Assembly: GCA_003008705.1 (NCBI GenBank)
Contig: PDUO01000102.1
Coordinates: 42,976-106,975 of the forward strand
Length of the DNA: 64,000 bases
From: Pezicula radicicola
Lineage: Eukaryota; Ascomycota; Leotiomycetes; Helotiales; Dermateaceae
Direction of reading: 5' to 3'
The position numbers were made by a program, and so were the translations under genes. Positions 33,478 to 45,605 of the stretch are shown here, one piece after another. The notes under the pieces were generated by a model. It did not search any database. It was not told the DNA's origin and saw nothing but the letters and a program-made list of their open reading frames with translations. The number at the start of each line of letters is the position of its first letter. The stretch's first letter is position 1.

Positions 33478-35010
33478 CTATTCTTTCAAATTCAACGTTA
33501 GTCGCTCTGCATGGGAATGTGCCCGAGCACGGCTATCTGTGGTCTTATAGATTCGATATAGGTCGCGTGCTTCTTCTAGTAGACGCTGGAGTTTAATTAA
33601 AGGGTATACCAGGTGATCCGATTCGAATTCGGGTCTCTGTTGTAAAACAATAACGCATCCCGGCAAACACTGTGTGAAAGGCAGATTATTTAGATTTCCT
33701 GGGGAAAATGAGATGCTGTTTGCATTTTGTAAGTTCGGTGCTAGCACGGCGGAACAGGGACTCCTTACATAGTAGAAAGATAATAGCAACCCAATGTGGC
33801 GCGCCAACCTTCATTACCCAATAACTCGATTGAGCCTGCATTTTTTGAGCGTGATGAAGGGTTGTATAAGAGTAGGTCAGTGCGTTCTTCGAGTACATTG
33901 TCAAGCTTTTGATCAAGGCCAAGGTCGATCAGTACACTGATGGCGATTTGTAGGTATCGGTATATTTGTTGACTTCGTGGGATCAAGTGGAATTGAAACC
34001 TAAGCAGAAGCGTTAGCTTTTCTAAATTCAATATCAAGAATTGCTGCAGTGTTAGAATTTGAATAAAGCTTTCCTACTACGTAAGATGAACAAGCAACCC
34101 CTGAAGAAGATTGAGGTTTCTATCTTCTGAGACGATGACACGGTTGGCTAGAACCTCTTTAAATTCAATAGCAAGAGCTCTTTGCAGTTGAGGGTATCTT
34201 GACGAGGCGCTTATGATTGCAACAAGCAATAGAAACGGTCTCTCCGCAGTTATTGAAGAGCTTGTCCACCCCTTTCGGATTATTACAAAGGGACAATACG
34301 ACTGCATTTTGTGGAATTTGTTCGGAAGGTGGTCTCACATGGCTGGACAAAGCTGTAATTTTGTGAGCTGGGTATTATCTGCGTTGGGAAAGGTCTCTGG
34401 AGCACTTGTACAGACGTTAAATTCCATAATCCTGATCAAATCTGGACTTGATAATACCTCCTCATCCAGGTCGCCTGTAGTGTCTTGAGGCTTCCCTTGA
34501 AAAGATGTAAGGTAATCAAAATTTGTTGGTGGCTTAGAGCTTGAGATGAAGGATGTCTCTACATTTGCAGCTATATTTGATCGGGAAAGGAGGTCAAGAA
34601 TTCCATCGAGCTTGCCTTCGAGATCAGCAATTCGCCTGTTGAAGTCTCGATATTAGCCAAGTCAGTCATCAAGTTTTCGCAAAGAAAGACTTGCGGTTGT
34701 GCTCGCCGGTTGGCTTTGGCTGATCGCCTCGCTTTTCGAGACAACGCATTGAAGGCTTGATTTCGTGCATCTGGAAGACCAATTAGAACTTAGTAGGAGA
34801 GGAGTTTTCATCTGCAAGCAGAAGAATAAATCATGGATTGGAAGGTATAAAAACAAGCATTACGATACTCTGCGTAAAAACAAACGTATTGCCACAGAGA
34901 AAAACTCACTTCGCACATAGCCTGTGTTCGGCTAGTTGAGTGCACTTCACTTTAAGCGCGCGACATTTATCGTACGCTAGAGTTACAGGGTTTGTTTGTG
35001 GACTTGTTAA
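33478..35010 (-). pseudogene. Second Zn2Cys6 transcription factor, first zinc ligand mutated and frame broken
   Basis: Reading the minus strand from about 35000, VTLAYDKCRALKVKCTQLAEHRLCAK is the first half of a binuclear zinc cluster in which the first ligand Cys is Tyr (TGC to TAC). After an intron come PDARNQAF and a basic stretch (RKARRSAKANRR). The regulatory domain is clear: FVIIRKGWTSSSITAERPFLLLVAIIS, EFKEVLANRVIVSEDRNL, QGLLVHL, then FHLIPRSQQIYRYLQIAISVLIDLGLD, SSRSKNAGSIELLGNEGWRATLGCYYLS. Frame shifts and stops separate these blocks. The nearest partner gene is DJ-1. No target can be inferred. Confidence 0.7.
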
Positions 35011-36469
35011 GGATTTGACTGTGATTGTTCATCATTGCGAAGTCCCTTTGTATAAATAAGTCTGCTGATAAGTACATTACTCTATTATTCAGCTCATGCC
35101 CAGCCCGCAATGTAACGATAACTTTATCAGAATGCGAATTAGCTGCTGCGAGAATGAAGATAGTAATAAAACTGAATTGACTGAATAATGCTAAATTGAT
35201 AAGTGAAGAACAGCTGGTGCAGTGGTGTGGATGACGCGTACCGGATATAGAAAGTTGCTCTCTTCAGTTCGCTGCTTTTAGTATAAAGGACGGCATTACG
35301 AAATTCGTAGGTCTTATACTATAGAGAGTCTATTTCGAGCTGGCTCTGGACTTGGTAAACTCTTTTAAATGCAATATATAAGGCCTGTAGAATCTACTGC
35401 ACAAGAGCAATCAATTGATAAACCACACTCTATAGCATCATATGTCCCATTTATCCAGACCTCTGTATTGACACTCTTTGCTTGTGATTCGTCTTTCTTT
35501 TGAGTCTTGACATGAGTCACTTGAATGCACAATGCAAGCTTCGACTCAGACATTCTCGATATATCTTAGATTCAAATATTAACAGTTCTAGATTTTGATT
35601 AGAAGGGAGCTGGGATAAGAAAGGATGAAATCATCCAATGGAAGATTGTAGTGGTGGTGCCTAAGCGGTATTACGGATAGGCTGTGGGTACGATTAGGGG
35701 GAGCGGGTATCATAATCTTAGAGAATGAGGGATGTTAGTAGCGTAGTTCGCGAAGGAAGAGATGGGCGTGCGGAGGGATTTTGCGGGCCGGGAAATGGTC
35801 GTCGGTAGGGTTGATAGCCTGGACCGGCGAGTTAGCGATGGCGAATGTGTTGAGACGTCTCCCCCAGGCCTTATGAATATCATTCAGGCTGGGGATGATG
35901 GTGTTGTTGTTGTTGTGGAAAGGCAGCATTACTATGTGCTTCTTAGGAGGTACAACTAAAAAGAAGATTGTTTTCCGGGAGGGGGAATTATTGCTAGGAA
36001 ATAAACCTTCTAGGCGTAAAACTTGGCAAACTCTTAGCGCGCGTTCCCCTGTTTAGGACACAATTTCATGTAGAAATTGACTCAGGTAACTTTTGCCTAA
36101 GGCAATATTACCTCTGATGAAAATCGAATAATATGACTACACCTGGGGAGAGGCTCTACGGGATGATGGATCACTGAAGGCACTTGGAAAGGTCTGTATC
36201 CTCTTGCAAAGACGTATTACTGATTTAAAATAACCTCTCCTGGAAGATGGGCTGCTAAACCCGCGTTTTCCTGTATAAGTTTAACGGCTTGACACAGTTA
36301 CAGAACGGGCTTAACCCCTAATTAGAACATCAGGACAGCTGATGGTATTGAGAATCTATCTGATTAGGGCACGAAATAGTCAAACAATAGCACAAAAGAA
36401 CGTCCTAGGTCGTTGAGCGGGTAACTCAGCATCTGGTTAGGCTAAGGCTAGACGTGTCGACCAGTGGTG
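35011..36469. other. Intergenic region with one unassigned reading frame
   Basis: Most of this 1.46 kb holds nothing recognisable. On the minus strand 35735-35929 encodes a 64-residue C-terminal-looking frame (SLNDIHKAWGRRLNTFAIAN, HFPARKIPPHAHLFLREL) with non-random composition. It may be the end of a lost gene, but I cannot name it. Confidence 0.35.
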
Positions 36470-38935
36470 ATGGCTTTACCGCTACTTCAGCAATGCAGAG
36501 TTTTTATCACCACAACAACGCGGCTCCCAGGCCAGAGGCCCTGCGATGAACCTAACCCTGTCCGCGACTTGCAAGGACGTTAATACAATTTATATACAAA
36601 ACCAATTCATAAACAAATACAACTATACTTATACACAGACCTAACCTACGCTAATACCGTTGATATAACATCTACCGATTCAAAGCGTGGTCAAGACAAC
36701 ATAGATAGCGAAGGAATTCCCCTAACGGGCTTAATTAGTAGACAGGAAACTAAGAACTAGACTAAGGAAGTTGGGAGCGAAGAGTAGACCAAGGTGCCCA
36801 GAGGGGGGGACGACCAAGGCCAATCCAATAATACTAAAGCGGGAGCTAAAACTTCGAACTCCAATGCTGTGACAAACAGCGTTAGTAGAAGAAGTAAAGT
36901 CTATTACCCTCTAAACCCATGACTTTTGACTGGGCCGCTGACGCAGAGGATTTTATAGGCAAGAAAGAGATCAGGGAGGCTTGAAGAAGCGCTAATCTAA
37001 AAGAAAGAAGAAATCATCCAAGGAATTAAATACTCTCTCTCGAATGGTAGAGTCCCTAGCACATCGTACAGAGGAACTTCACTACAGAGGCAGGCTCTAC
37101 TCGAAGGTAAAGCGCTGACGGTTCGACGGGTTTACGAGGGAAGGGATATAGGGTAGGAGAATGGACAAAGCAGTGGGTAGGAGAAGAGGTATAACAGGTT
37201 GTAGAGAACAGGTAAAGCAGGGAGGGAAGATAGAAGCTCTACCTTGGTTAGTAAGAGGGGAACGCTATACTACGTCGCCGGGTATGGGATGTAGCTAGAG
37301 CAATTCTTGCGAGACACCGTCGGCCTTACAGTGAAGGGAGACCCGGTAAGGTAACACAAAGTGGTTTAGAGCTATAAGGCGTAGTATATAATGGAGGCGA
37401 CCCGGCTAGCGTGAGGCCGGCGGGACACCTTCTATATGACTCGAGAGGACGGACGCGCGTGTCGGTTTAGAGGGAGAGTATATAGGGCAGTAGGCATGGT
37501 TGCTGATCTAGGTTTAAGGAGCAAACAAGGGGAAGGGCGTGAGGGGGACCTCTAGCTCCGGGTAATCCCTCCGAACGGCGAGAAAAATAGTGAGCCTATA
37601 GGCAAAAGCTTTGATCCGCCGGGGAAGAGTAGTAAGGAGGTAGCTGGCCTTACTTGTATTGTAGCTATTTGTAGATTGCAATACAACTTCCTCTTGCTTT
37701 ACGGAAGCCGAAAAAGCTAGATTATACGGTGCCAAAAGTATACCGGCCGATCTCACAACTCTCTAGGGTGGGAAAGCTTCGTGAGCTGGTTATAGCTAGG
37801 CGGCTATCATACTAGGCCGAGAGATATAACCTCCCAGCCTACTACTTCGGAGCCAAGCCGCGGAGATCATACGCGCAAGCAGTAATCTTACTAGTTGAGA
37901 AGATCAAGGAAGCCTGGAGACGGGGAAAGGTACTATCGTTGATTAGCTTTGATATGAAAGGAGTAGATAAAGGCTTCCCTAGGGAAGTTATAGCAGCCAG
38001 ATTGTCGCACAGACGGATTCCAACGAAAGTGATAAAATGGGTGACGTCTTTTTGCTCGAATCGCAGAGCTATGGTGGTAGTGAATGGATTCGAAACGGAA
38101 CCCCTCGACATTGCGTTCGCAGGGCTGCCGCAGGGCTCGCCCTTGTCCCCTATCCTTTATATCTTTTTCAACGCTAACCTTGTGGACGAAGCCGTGGACA
38201 GGAGCAATGGGGGGATAGGATTCGTGGATAATTATACAAGGTGGGCGGTTGGTAGTAGCGTCGAAGAAAATATAGAGGCCCTTCAAACCGAAGTGATCCC
38301 TAGAGTACTGAAATAGGCGAGGGAAAGAGTACCGGATCAGGATAGCACTGCGAGGGAATGTTCGAACGCAAGGGGAACAGAACTCCAGGTCTTTACAGAC
38401 GCCTCAATGAGAAATGGTAAAGTCGGGTACGGCTTAGCAGTGGTAACTAAAGAGAGCGCTCAAGTAGAGGCAGCCCTCACGGTAAGCAACGACGAAACGA
38501 TGAACGTATACGTGGCGGAGCTTGGAGCCATCACAGAAGCAGTAGAATAGGCAGCGAGGTTACCGGGTGTAATACTAGAAGGAGTATGAGGGATCACTAT
38601 TTACTCTGACAATAAGTCTACGCTTTAGGCGACCTCCAATCCTAGACACCAGAGTGGCCAGCGCTTGATCAAACAAACGTTTACAGCTATCGGGAGGGCC
38701 TTTGTAAACGGCAGATGTATCCAGCTTGCCTAGGTCCCCGGCTATGCAGGAGTTCCTGGTAATGAGGCAGTGGATGGGCTGGTCACTGGGAGCATGAAGG
38801 AGGATAGCGTAGTAAGGATGCCAGGTTGGGAGAGGGGTACGTTCAGGTCAGTCGTGATAGGGAAGCTCAAGTCAACCTAGCAAGAGTCTTCCTTGCAGCG
38901 GAGATACAAGCTCTTCTACACTCATACAACCGTTT
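36470..38935 (+). mobile_element. Non-LTR retrotransposon (Tad-like LINE) relic with reverse transcriptase and RNase H
   Basis: A 5' region near 36470-36580 is followed by a heavily stopped frame. At 37939-38316 a clean segment encodes reverse transcriptase: FDMKGVDKGFPREVIAARL, FCSNRRAMVVVNGFET, the palm motif GLPQGSPLSPILYIFFNA and FVDNYTRW, where the catalytic FVDD has become FVDN. RNase H follows at 38386-38860: VFTDASMRNGKVGYGLAVV, YVAELGAITEAVE and IYSDNKSTL, again with stops, several at Trp or Gln positions. The element is inactive. An AT-rich flank follows. No poly-A tail or target-site duplication was identified. Confidence 0.85.
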
Positions 38936-39932
38936 AGTATACTATAAATACATTTCCCGAATCTTATCCTAATCTAAATCCTTCCCAAATACCTCTCTAA
39001 ACTATTTCAAGCCGCACCTTCTGTAGTAGTACGACGCATGTAAAAAGACTTCTTAATTGAGTGTGCCATATTCTAACAAACCTAGTGACACTCCTGGCAA
39101 CGTTAAAAGGGATAAATTATGATTCATTGCCCACTTTTGAGTCCCTTTAGGAGTATTCGCTGAATCTGTATCTTGACAAAGAGCAAGGCCCCGACGTTGA
39201 AGTTCGGGAAGGATTTGTTGAGTATATATACTCGGGTACTCAAGCTCATTAGAAAGGACTTTCTTTATAAGAAATAAATATCTTCCAATCCTTTGAAATT
39301 ATAATGAAAATACTTAAAAGCTTAAATGATTCTCCTCTCGTACTTTACCTTTGTATCTTTCGAAGTAAGCTTCTTGCGATGAACATTTGGGGGGTTATAT
39401 CAATATTGCGGCCCTCTCTTTCCACGTCTCTTGTGGCCCAATCCCTAAACGAAGCTCGTCGCAAAAGAAACTTCTTCCCAATTGCTTGAATGAGGTTGAA
39501 ATTGTAATTATTCTTCGCACCAAATACGACGTTCACGGGCCTGGGCCTCTGTCAATTCCTTCTCTTCTTCGCACTTTGCGTTCAAAATATCCTTGTCGTC
39601 ATGAAATGCGCGTTGAATTGTTTGTGGCCCAAGTAAATATTCCTGAAAATTTGTATTTTATATTGGAAAGAGGAACTCCAGCTTATATCTTGCCACGGCG
39701 CGCTATTATCGTAATGTAGGGCGTCGTCGTCGAGGTAGTCGGCAATTAGAGCTGTATCGCTTCGTTTTAACACTCTCTTTCCTCCTCGGGGATCGGGATC
39801 GGAATCTTCTCGATTATAAATTGTTCGAGCTCGATTTAACTTAAAGATATCTCTTTGCGACTGCTCTGAAATGCCTGTTAAGGTTAGAACTGGATGTACA
39901 AGTAACATTGCAATATGACTCCCATGATACAA
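38936..39932 (-). mobile_element. Second Tc1/mariner-like element relic
   Basis: The minus-strand frame 39582-39932 reads TGISEQSQRDIFKLNRART, DPDPRGGKRVLKRSDTALIA and LDDDALHYDNSAPWQDISW, which fits the N-terminal DNA-binding half of fungal Tc1 transposases. Downstream, 39300-39540, there are disconnected pieces with similar composition but no secure DDE motif. The left limit is uncertain, and the stretch 38936-39300 is AT-rich and without a gene. Confidence 0.5.
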
Positions 39933-40523
39933 TATTCTAGAACTCTGTTCACGGTCTGGGTAGAGTTTGGCTTAGTGCTCTCTGATATAGTTAGAGCGGA
40001 TACTAATTTCGCTCCTGGATGTAGAATGGGCAAGAATTGGCTCCGCTCTGCGATGATAATTAGAGCGGTACAGTACCTTTGGAGTACAACCGGGCAAAGG
40101 ATGCACAGCCACAAGTATCTGGAATAGACCCCGCTGAAAAAAATTAATTAAAAACCAGAGACACCCAATTCGCCTTCTACTGGATACTGAATTTATATTG
40201 TGATCACTGGGGTCGAGTCCTGGAGTCTATATGAAATATTCCCGTACTTAAAGGGTCCCAAATTTTGTTTTTTGTAAATATTTTCAAAGAATTGAACCAA
40301 GCGTTGTTGGTCTCGGCCTTCTATGCACAACTAGCGTTAATCAATAAGACAAGCTGGTCTCCTTCCAAAAAAATTCAACTACGATATTGTACTCTCAGGT
40401 AGCTCACGTATCAAATCCGATATTAAGATAAACCCCCTACTTCTGCGATGTCCAAGTCGTGAGAAAATTGAAGACTATGGATCACTCTTATGATACAAAA
40501 ATTCATCATCCTGCCACGAGCTT
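39933..40523. other. Intergenic region, no gene seen
   Basis: A 591 bp gap between a transposon relic and the 3' end of the dehydrogenase at 40524. No coding frame or repeat is supported. Confidence 0.5.
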
Positions 40524-41482
40524 TCATAAGCGGACATAGCCATCGACATCTGTGCTATTGGACAGCGTCTCGAATTTCTTCGTGTTCACTCCATAAGTCT
40601 TAATCTTTACTTCCATAGCTGCGTAGGTGTCTGAGCCGATCAGGCAGCGTAGTGGCGGATCCTGCATCATAGCCAATTCTTCAGATACAATATTAGCGAG
40701 ATGGATAAAACACCGAGGAATAGAAGACTGACGGTAGAAAGCAAGTGCTCCTTTGTATGGATCACCCGGCTGGGTACCATTCCTTTTCTCCATAATAGCC
40801 TGGGCATCGCAATGGTCATACGCGGGATTTTTGTTGGAAGGAAATTGCATGCTTCGACCAGCCCAGTCAGTCCGAAAGCCACCTGGCTCAAGGCAGGTGA
40901 ATTTGATCCCCCACTCAGGTTTGACTTCCTGAGCAACGGATTCAGTGAAGCCCTCGATAGCCCACTTTGTCGCACAGTAAATTGAGGACAACGGTACACC
41001 ACGCTGGCCTCCCAAAGATGTCACCTGCTGGATGAGGCCGCCTGGCGGAGAGTTCTTTTCGCGCATCACCGATATAGCTTTTCGTGTACAAGTTAGGACA
41101 CCCCAGAAATTGGTTTCCATCTGAAGACGCATTTGTTCCTGGCTCAAGCTTTCGAACTCCCCAATCAATCCGTATCCGGCTACATAAAAGTAAGTTAGCT
41201 GAAGCATACTATCGAAATCTCCTCCTTGTGAGCATGTACTGTACCATTGTTACAAACAACATCAATGCGTCCGAAGTAATGGAAGGCCTTCTCGAATGCA
41301 GCATCAACCTGGTGCTCATCTGTAACATCTAGATCTACGGCTAAATAATTCTGCTCTGAAGCGCCAGGAGGGGGGGTAAGACTGGACGAATGCCTAGCTG
41401 ATGCGACGACTTTGTGGCCGTTTTGGACAACAATCTTGACGAGCTCGCTGCCGAGTGAGAAGAAAGATACTTGTTTCGACAG
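40524..41482 (-). pseudogene. SDR dehydrogenase 4, lacks the N-terminal cofactor-binding exon
   Basis: The plausible exon reaches from about 41482 to 41247 (ELVKIVVQNGHKVVASARHSS, YLAVDLDVTDEHQVDAAFEKA, GRIDVVCNN). A GTACAG...TGTAG intron of about 70 bp joins it to 40524-41178 (AGYGLIGEFESLSQEQM, NFWGVLTCTRKAISVM, catalytic Ser in VTSLGG, SIYCATKWAIEGFTESVA, LEPGGFRTDWAG, ending DVDGYVRL). Everything visible is intact, but the TGxxxGxG loop that should precede ELVK is absent, and I find no upstream exon with it. So the gene is 5'-truncated, or an exon is hidden beyond 41520. The family oxidises or reduces small alcohols and ketones. Confidence 0.75.
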
Positions 41483-41880
41483 AGGAGGCGTGAGAATATA
41501 TTAAAGCAAGAAATATTTAATTATGTAAATACCAACTTCGAATATATCCACACCACGTGACTGGCACATTATCGGAGATAGGTGATAGGTGATAGGAGAT
41601 ACGGTTTGAGAACGCAGGACATATCAACACTACTTCGTATCTCCCGCTGTCATGATCGTGCTTAGCATATGCGTTCTGGGGAAGATAGCGGCGATCCTTC
41701 CTGGAGTCGGTATAATAAGCTGGCCGATTTCCCGAACTTCGAAACATGCCTAAGCCCACCCCCTAACGCCACAAATACTCTCTTCCCTATACTAATTTGT
41801 ACTACGAAAACAGTCAATTCAATGCAATAGATCACCCTACAACTCCTTCCGAAGACTATTCCTCGGAGGTAGAGCATCCT
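41483..41880. other. Intergenic region with short GATAGGT direct repeats
   Basis: A 398 bp gap. Around 41575-41600 the unit GATAGGT recurs three times. Otherwise nothing is recognised. Confidence 0.5.
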
Positions 41881-42840
41881 ACCCTAAATTGAAGCTAAAT
41901 GATAGGCACTACCAACTTCCTCAAAGTATACAACATTAAATACAAGGAATCCGACCTATACAACTACTTTCGAATACCTCCTTGTATAGGGTTAAGACTT
42001 CTTAAATTACAAAACGTACAAAGACCTTATGATAATCCTAATAGATGTGAAACTTGTGGTAGGAGACGTAAAATTACAAATGTATAGGTTGAGGTTATGA
42101 CACAAAAGGATTATATTAATCAAATCCTTAAGCCTATTATAAAGCCTTAGATTAAGAGGGGATATCATTTTATACTCAAGGAAGATAGAGACTCTATATA
42201 TAGCCCTACTAACAACAATAATATTATATAATAATAGAAGAAGAAAAATAGTTTAACGTCTTATTTCAATTACCTTTTGGCTTCTAATATAACTCCTATT
42301 AAGAATACCCAGCAGCCTATAAAGTAACATATCCAACAATTTACTTATTCGGATAAAGAGGGGCTTAAGGAGCTATAAACCCTCGAGCACTAATAGATAG
42401 AAAATCATGAAATATAAGAATATAGGTAAATGTAGAAAATGATGTATATTCTAACCCTTAGATCTACAGGGATTTCTATACTGTATATGCAAGAACTGAG
42501 CATCACAAAGGCCTCCTTTCCTATACTAATTGAGTGGTTTTTGATGTCAAACAATTAAGCCACCAGTGCTCTGATCCTCCACTTAATAGAGGCCATGGCT
42601 AGCAGTGGAAATAAGGTTATATTAGCAGTACACGTGATCTGTGGCTTTGACAGGAGCTAATTAGAGAAGGATGGGCTTCTATTTCGCAAGAATGGATTAA
42701 TACACGATGTAATTCAATGATTCTAAGATTAGAAGAAGTAGAAGAAAGAGAAGGAAAGCTATCTACAATAGAGACTGTTCCTATGAATATAAGAGTTACA
42801 GATTCAGATATAATAGAAACAAAAGAATAGATTAGATATA
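41881..42840 (+). mobile_element. Third Tc1/mariner-like element relic, DDE part
   Basis: From 41899 the plus strand reads NIKYKESDLYNYFRIPP, CETCGRRRKITNV, then MTQKDYINQILKPIIKP-stop-IKRGYHFILKEDRDS, matching the DDE region with the second acidic residue (family WIERGDDFVLEEDGDSGHG). NITPIKNTQQPIK follows, where the family has LSPIENCWQPPK. A further piece at 42645-42710 (LIREGWASISQEWINTRC) matches the transposase C-terminus. Stops stand at Trp and Gln positions and the region is very AT-rich. It is inactive. Confidence 0.7.
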
Positions 42841-43148
42841 GGTGGTTTCGAAATTCGGCAAATCGGCCAACTTTTTTTTCCACCGCGTAGTCGGGTTGTT
42901 GTTGTTGTAGTGGCCCGCATCCTTCCCGACAAACCTTACTGGAACCGCGGAGTAAATGAAGATACCGGCCCCGTTAACACAAGGCATTGAATTTGAATAC
43001 GGGTGACGTATTATTTCCTTCAACTATGGGCCTGGCTCGTCAATCAACTATAAGTTTAATCTCTGCTAAATTTTCGACGTTTAATCACTTCATCCTGCCT
43101 GCTTTCATATTTCATATTTCAAAGTTCCAAAGACGCATAGTAGTCATA
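42841..43148. promoter_or_regulatory. Promoter and leader of the intact dehydrogenase
   Basis: A 308 bp stretch between the transposon relic and the ATG at 43149. An open frame continues upstream from the start to 42987, but it does not resemble the family and is not used. Confidence 0.4.
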
Positions 43149-44244
43149 ATGTCTCGATTACAAGGCAGTGTGCTTATCACCGGCGCAAACGGTGGCCTAG
43201 GTAGCGCCTTCGTCTCCAACTTTGTCAAATCCATATACGGTAGTCGATACCGTGGTCTCTACCTTGTACGCAAACCCTCCACGGCCTACGATCTCAATTC
43301 AGTCCTAGAATCGGCTCCAGATTCGCATGTATCAGAAGTCCTTTCTATGGACCTCTCTATCTTGCGAAGCATTCGCGCCCTTGTAGCTAACATCAACAGC
43401 CGTGTCGCAAATGGGACCTTGGAACCCCTGCGAGCGGTGATTCTGAACGCCGCCTTCCAAGAAGCTCATTCGGGGACGTTAACGGCGAAGACGTTTACGG
43501 AAGATGGATACGAGGCTCATTTTGGAGTGAATTACTTGGCGAATTTTTTATTTGTTCTGTTGATTTTACGAAGCATGCATAGAGCGCACGGAAGGATTGT
43601 TTTGGTGTCGAGTGTGGTGCATGATGTATATGACAAGGGTAATTCAACGGTCGGCGCCTTTGATAAGGAGGAGTACCAGACGGTTTTTAAGGATGCAGAG
43701 GCTCTAGCTAAAGGGATCGAGTACACCGATGATGGGTTTAAAGCAGGCGTGAGACGGTACGGCGCAAGTAAGACTTTACTTGTTATGTTCATGTGAGTAG
43801 TATCCCTCGTCACCCTATTCCTGTCTCCTGATAAAGTATAGGTATGAGCTCCAACACCGCCTCAATGCCGATCAAGCGCTTTCTGGTATCTCGGTCCTAG
43901 CTGTCGACCCTGGGCTTATGGGGGGTACTAAACTTACCCGGAATAGCTCGATGTTTATTAGAGTCATCTCCCAAGTCGTCCTTCCATTTCAAAACGTCGT
44001 AGTTTGGCTCAGACCGAATGGCTCACTGCGTTCGACGAAGAAATCGGGAGGGGATTTGCTACGAGGGGCATTCGACGAGAAGGAGCTGGGCGAGCATCCA
44101 AAGGCTGTGTATTTGAATGGGAGTGAACATAAAGAGGCCGGAAGGGAGGCGAGGGACGAGGAGAAGCAACGCAAACTTTGGATGGAGAGTTTGAAGCTCG
44201 CGGGGGTCGAGGAGCTGGATACGGTGTTGAAGAACTGGAATTGA
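43149..44244 (+). CDS. Short-chain dehydrogenase/reductase (retinol-dehydrogenase-like), intact, one intron
   Basis: Exons 43149-43792 and 43842-44244 join across a 49 bp intron (GTGAGT...TATAG) to 349 codons without defects. The cofactor loop is VLITGANGGLGSAFV, the NNAG position reads NAAFQEA, the catalytic Ser lies in IVLVSSVVHD, and RRYGASKTLLVMF holds the catalytic Tyr and Lys. The C-terminal third includes VLAVDPGLMGGTKL. The length and the long inserts around residues 160-190 suggest the RDH/WWOX-like branch that acts on larger hydrophobic alcohols or ketones. ATG 43149 is preferred because MSRLQGSVLITG matches the family start. It is the only undamaged oxidoreductase in the window. 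Confidence 0.92.
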
Positions 44245-45605
44245 GTATGGGGAGGAGCGGACTGTACAATAGTATTCCGATAACGGTATTTCGAGAAGAA
44301 ACTCTTTTGAGATGTAGTTAAGATATTAGAATTAGAGGCGTAATGGATAGATGGCGTTAGTAGAATTAATTTATTATATTTACATTCCCTGTTTCTAATA
44401 AGGTCCCACAACAATAAACGATTATAAGCACACTTTGATCATTGCCGTAAAAACCTGTATAACAATACCTTTCATTCATTTGGCCCACAGCGAGAAATTC
44501 AAAAGCTTATGGGTTGCATTGGGTCATTTCTTTACAAAGGATGCGATTCTTGTTTATGGTTCGCCTTGTACGCAATCGCGAGTGCATGCTGCGATGCGAG
44601 CCGATCCGGGTGATCCCCCGCCAGCGTGGTCTCGCGGATCTGGTACTTTCTCTCTTTTGATCACGAAACTGAGTTTCGTGTTGACTTACTTCTACCAAAC
44701 ATGGTATTCTCTTCCTCCTTCATATCAGAAAATCACAAAATACAAAAATTTCATTCACCCAAGGTTCCGAACTTTGAAATCATTGATATTGCAGTTGTTT
44801 TTGCCCACATTTAAATATGACCACAAAAATATATAATTACATAATATTTCCGTAAACGCGTAAGGTAAGTGAGGCCCACAAGGGTAGCGAGTTTAATTAG
44901 AGAAATCATTTTGAATGAATAGTCACAGATATGGTGAATTTGAGAGGTGATTCGGGTTAAGGGAGTGAGTTGTCGAAGCTAAACTTTTGAACTGGACCGA
45001 ACTGGAGCGAACTGGACGTCAGTATATATCTGAATGTTTTAACTCGGAAACAATTTCTCCATGCCGAGCCTCAGTCCATAAGAGATCCTGAATTAAAGTC
45101 GACAGATCGGCTGCTTTCAGGTCAGGGGAACATGAATTCTGTGCCTAGTAAGCCGATATAAGCTAAGCGCCCATGTTCTTATGGAGCGTTTTCATGTCCC
45201 AGTATGAGAGTTTCTGACACTCATTCTCGAGTGATTCATGGAGCAAAAGCTTCCATTGATTGCCTTTATCAATGAGAATAATAGACTGGTAAAATAAACA
45301 ATTCTTGGCTGTATATTTCTTGGAAGGCTTTGTATAAATTTTAAGAACTAGCTAAGCTGTCCGATTTCAAGATTCTAATTGGTGGCTCAGACGACAAGCT
45401 CAATAACAGATAGGATTTTCCGTTAATGTGGAATTTAAATTTTCCACAGTTTAACCTCAAACAAGACACTCGCCCAGGGTGCTTCTCTAAATTTGGAAAC
45501 GAGTGTGCCTAAATTGCGCTTACCTTTCCCATGCGCTCCACTCCAATTGAAATCGAGAGGAGGTTCATAGTGGCTCCGTTATAGGCACAAGCCTTGCTCC
45601 AAACA
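44245..45605. other. Intergenic region with a hairpin at 44662-44680
   Basis: This 1.36 kb holds a perfect eight-base inverted repeat CACGAAAC-TGA-GTTTCGTG at 44662-44680. Several open frames around 44435-44836 lack motifs and overlap on both strands. The role of the hairpin is unknown. Confidence 0.45.

Noticed and set aside
42987..43148. Upstream extension of the intact dehydrogenase
   Set aside because: The frame is open but the sequence before Met 43149 does not match SDR N-termini, and the family start fits 43149 exactly.
44435..44836. 133-codon open frame after the intact dehydrogenase
   Set aside because: Overlapping frames on both strands, no family likeness, mixed hydrophobic and basic composition typical of chance frames.
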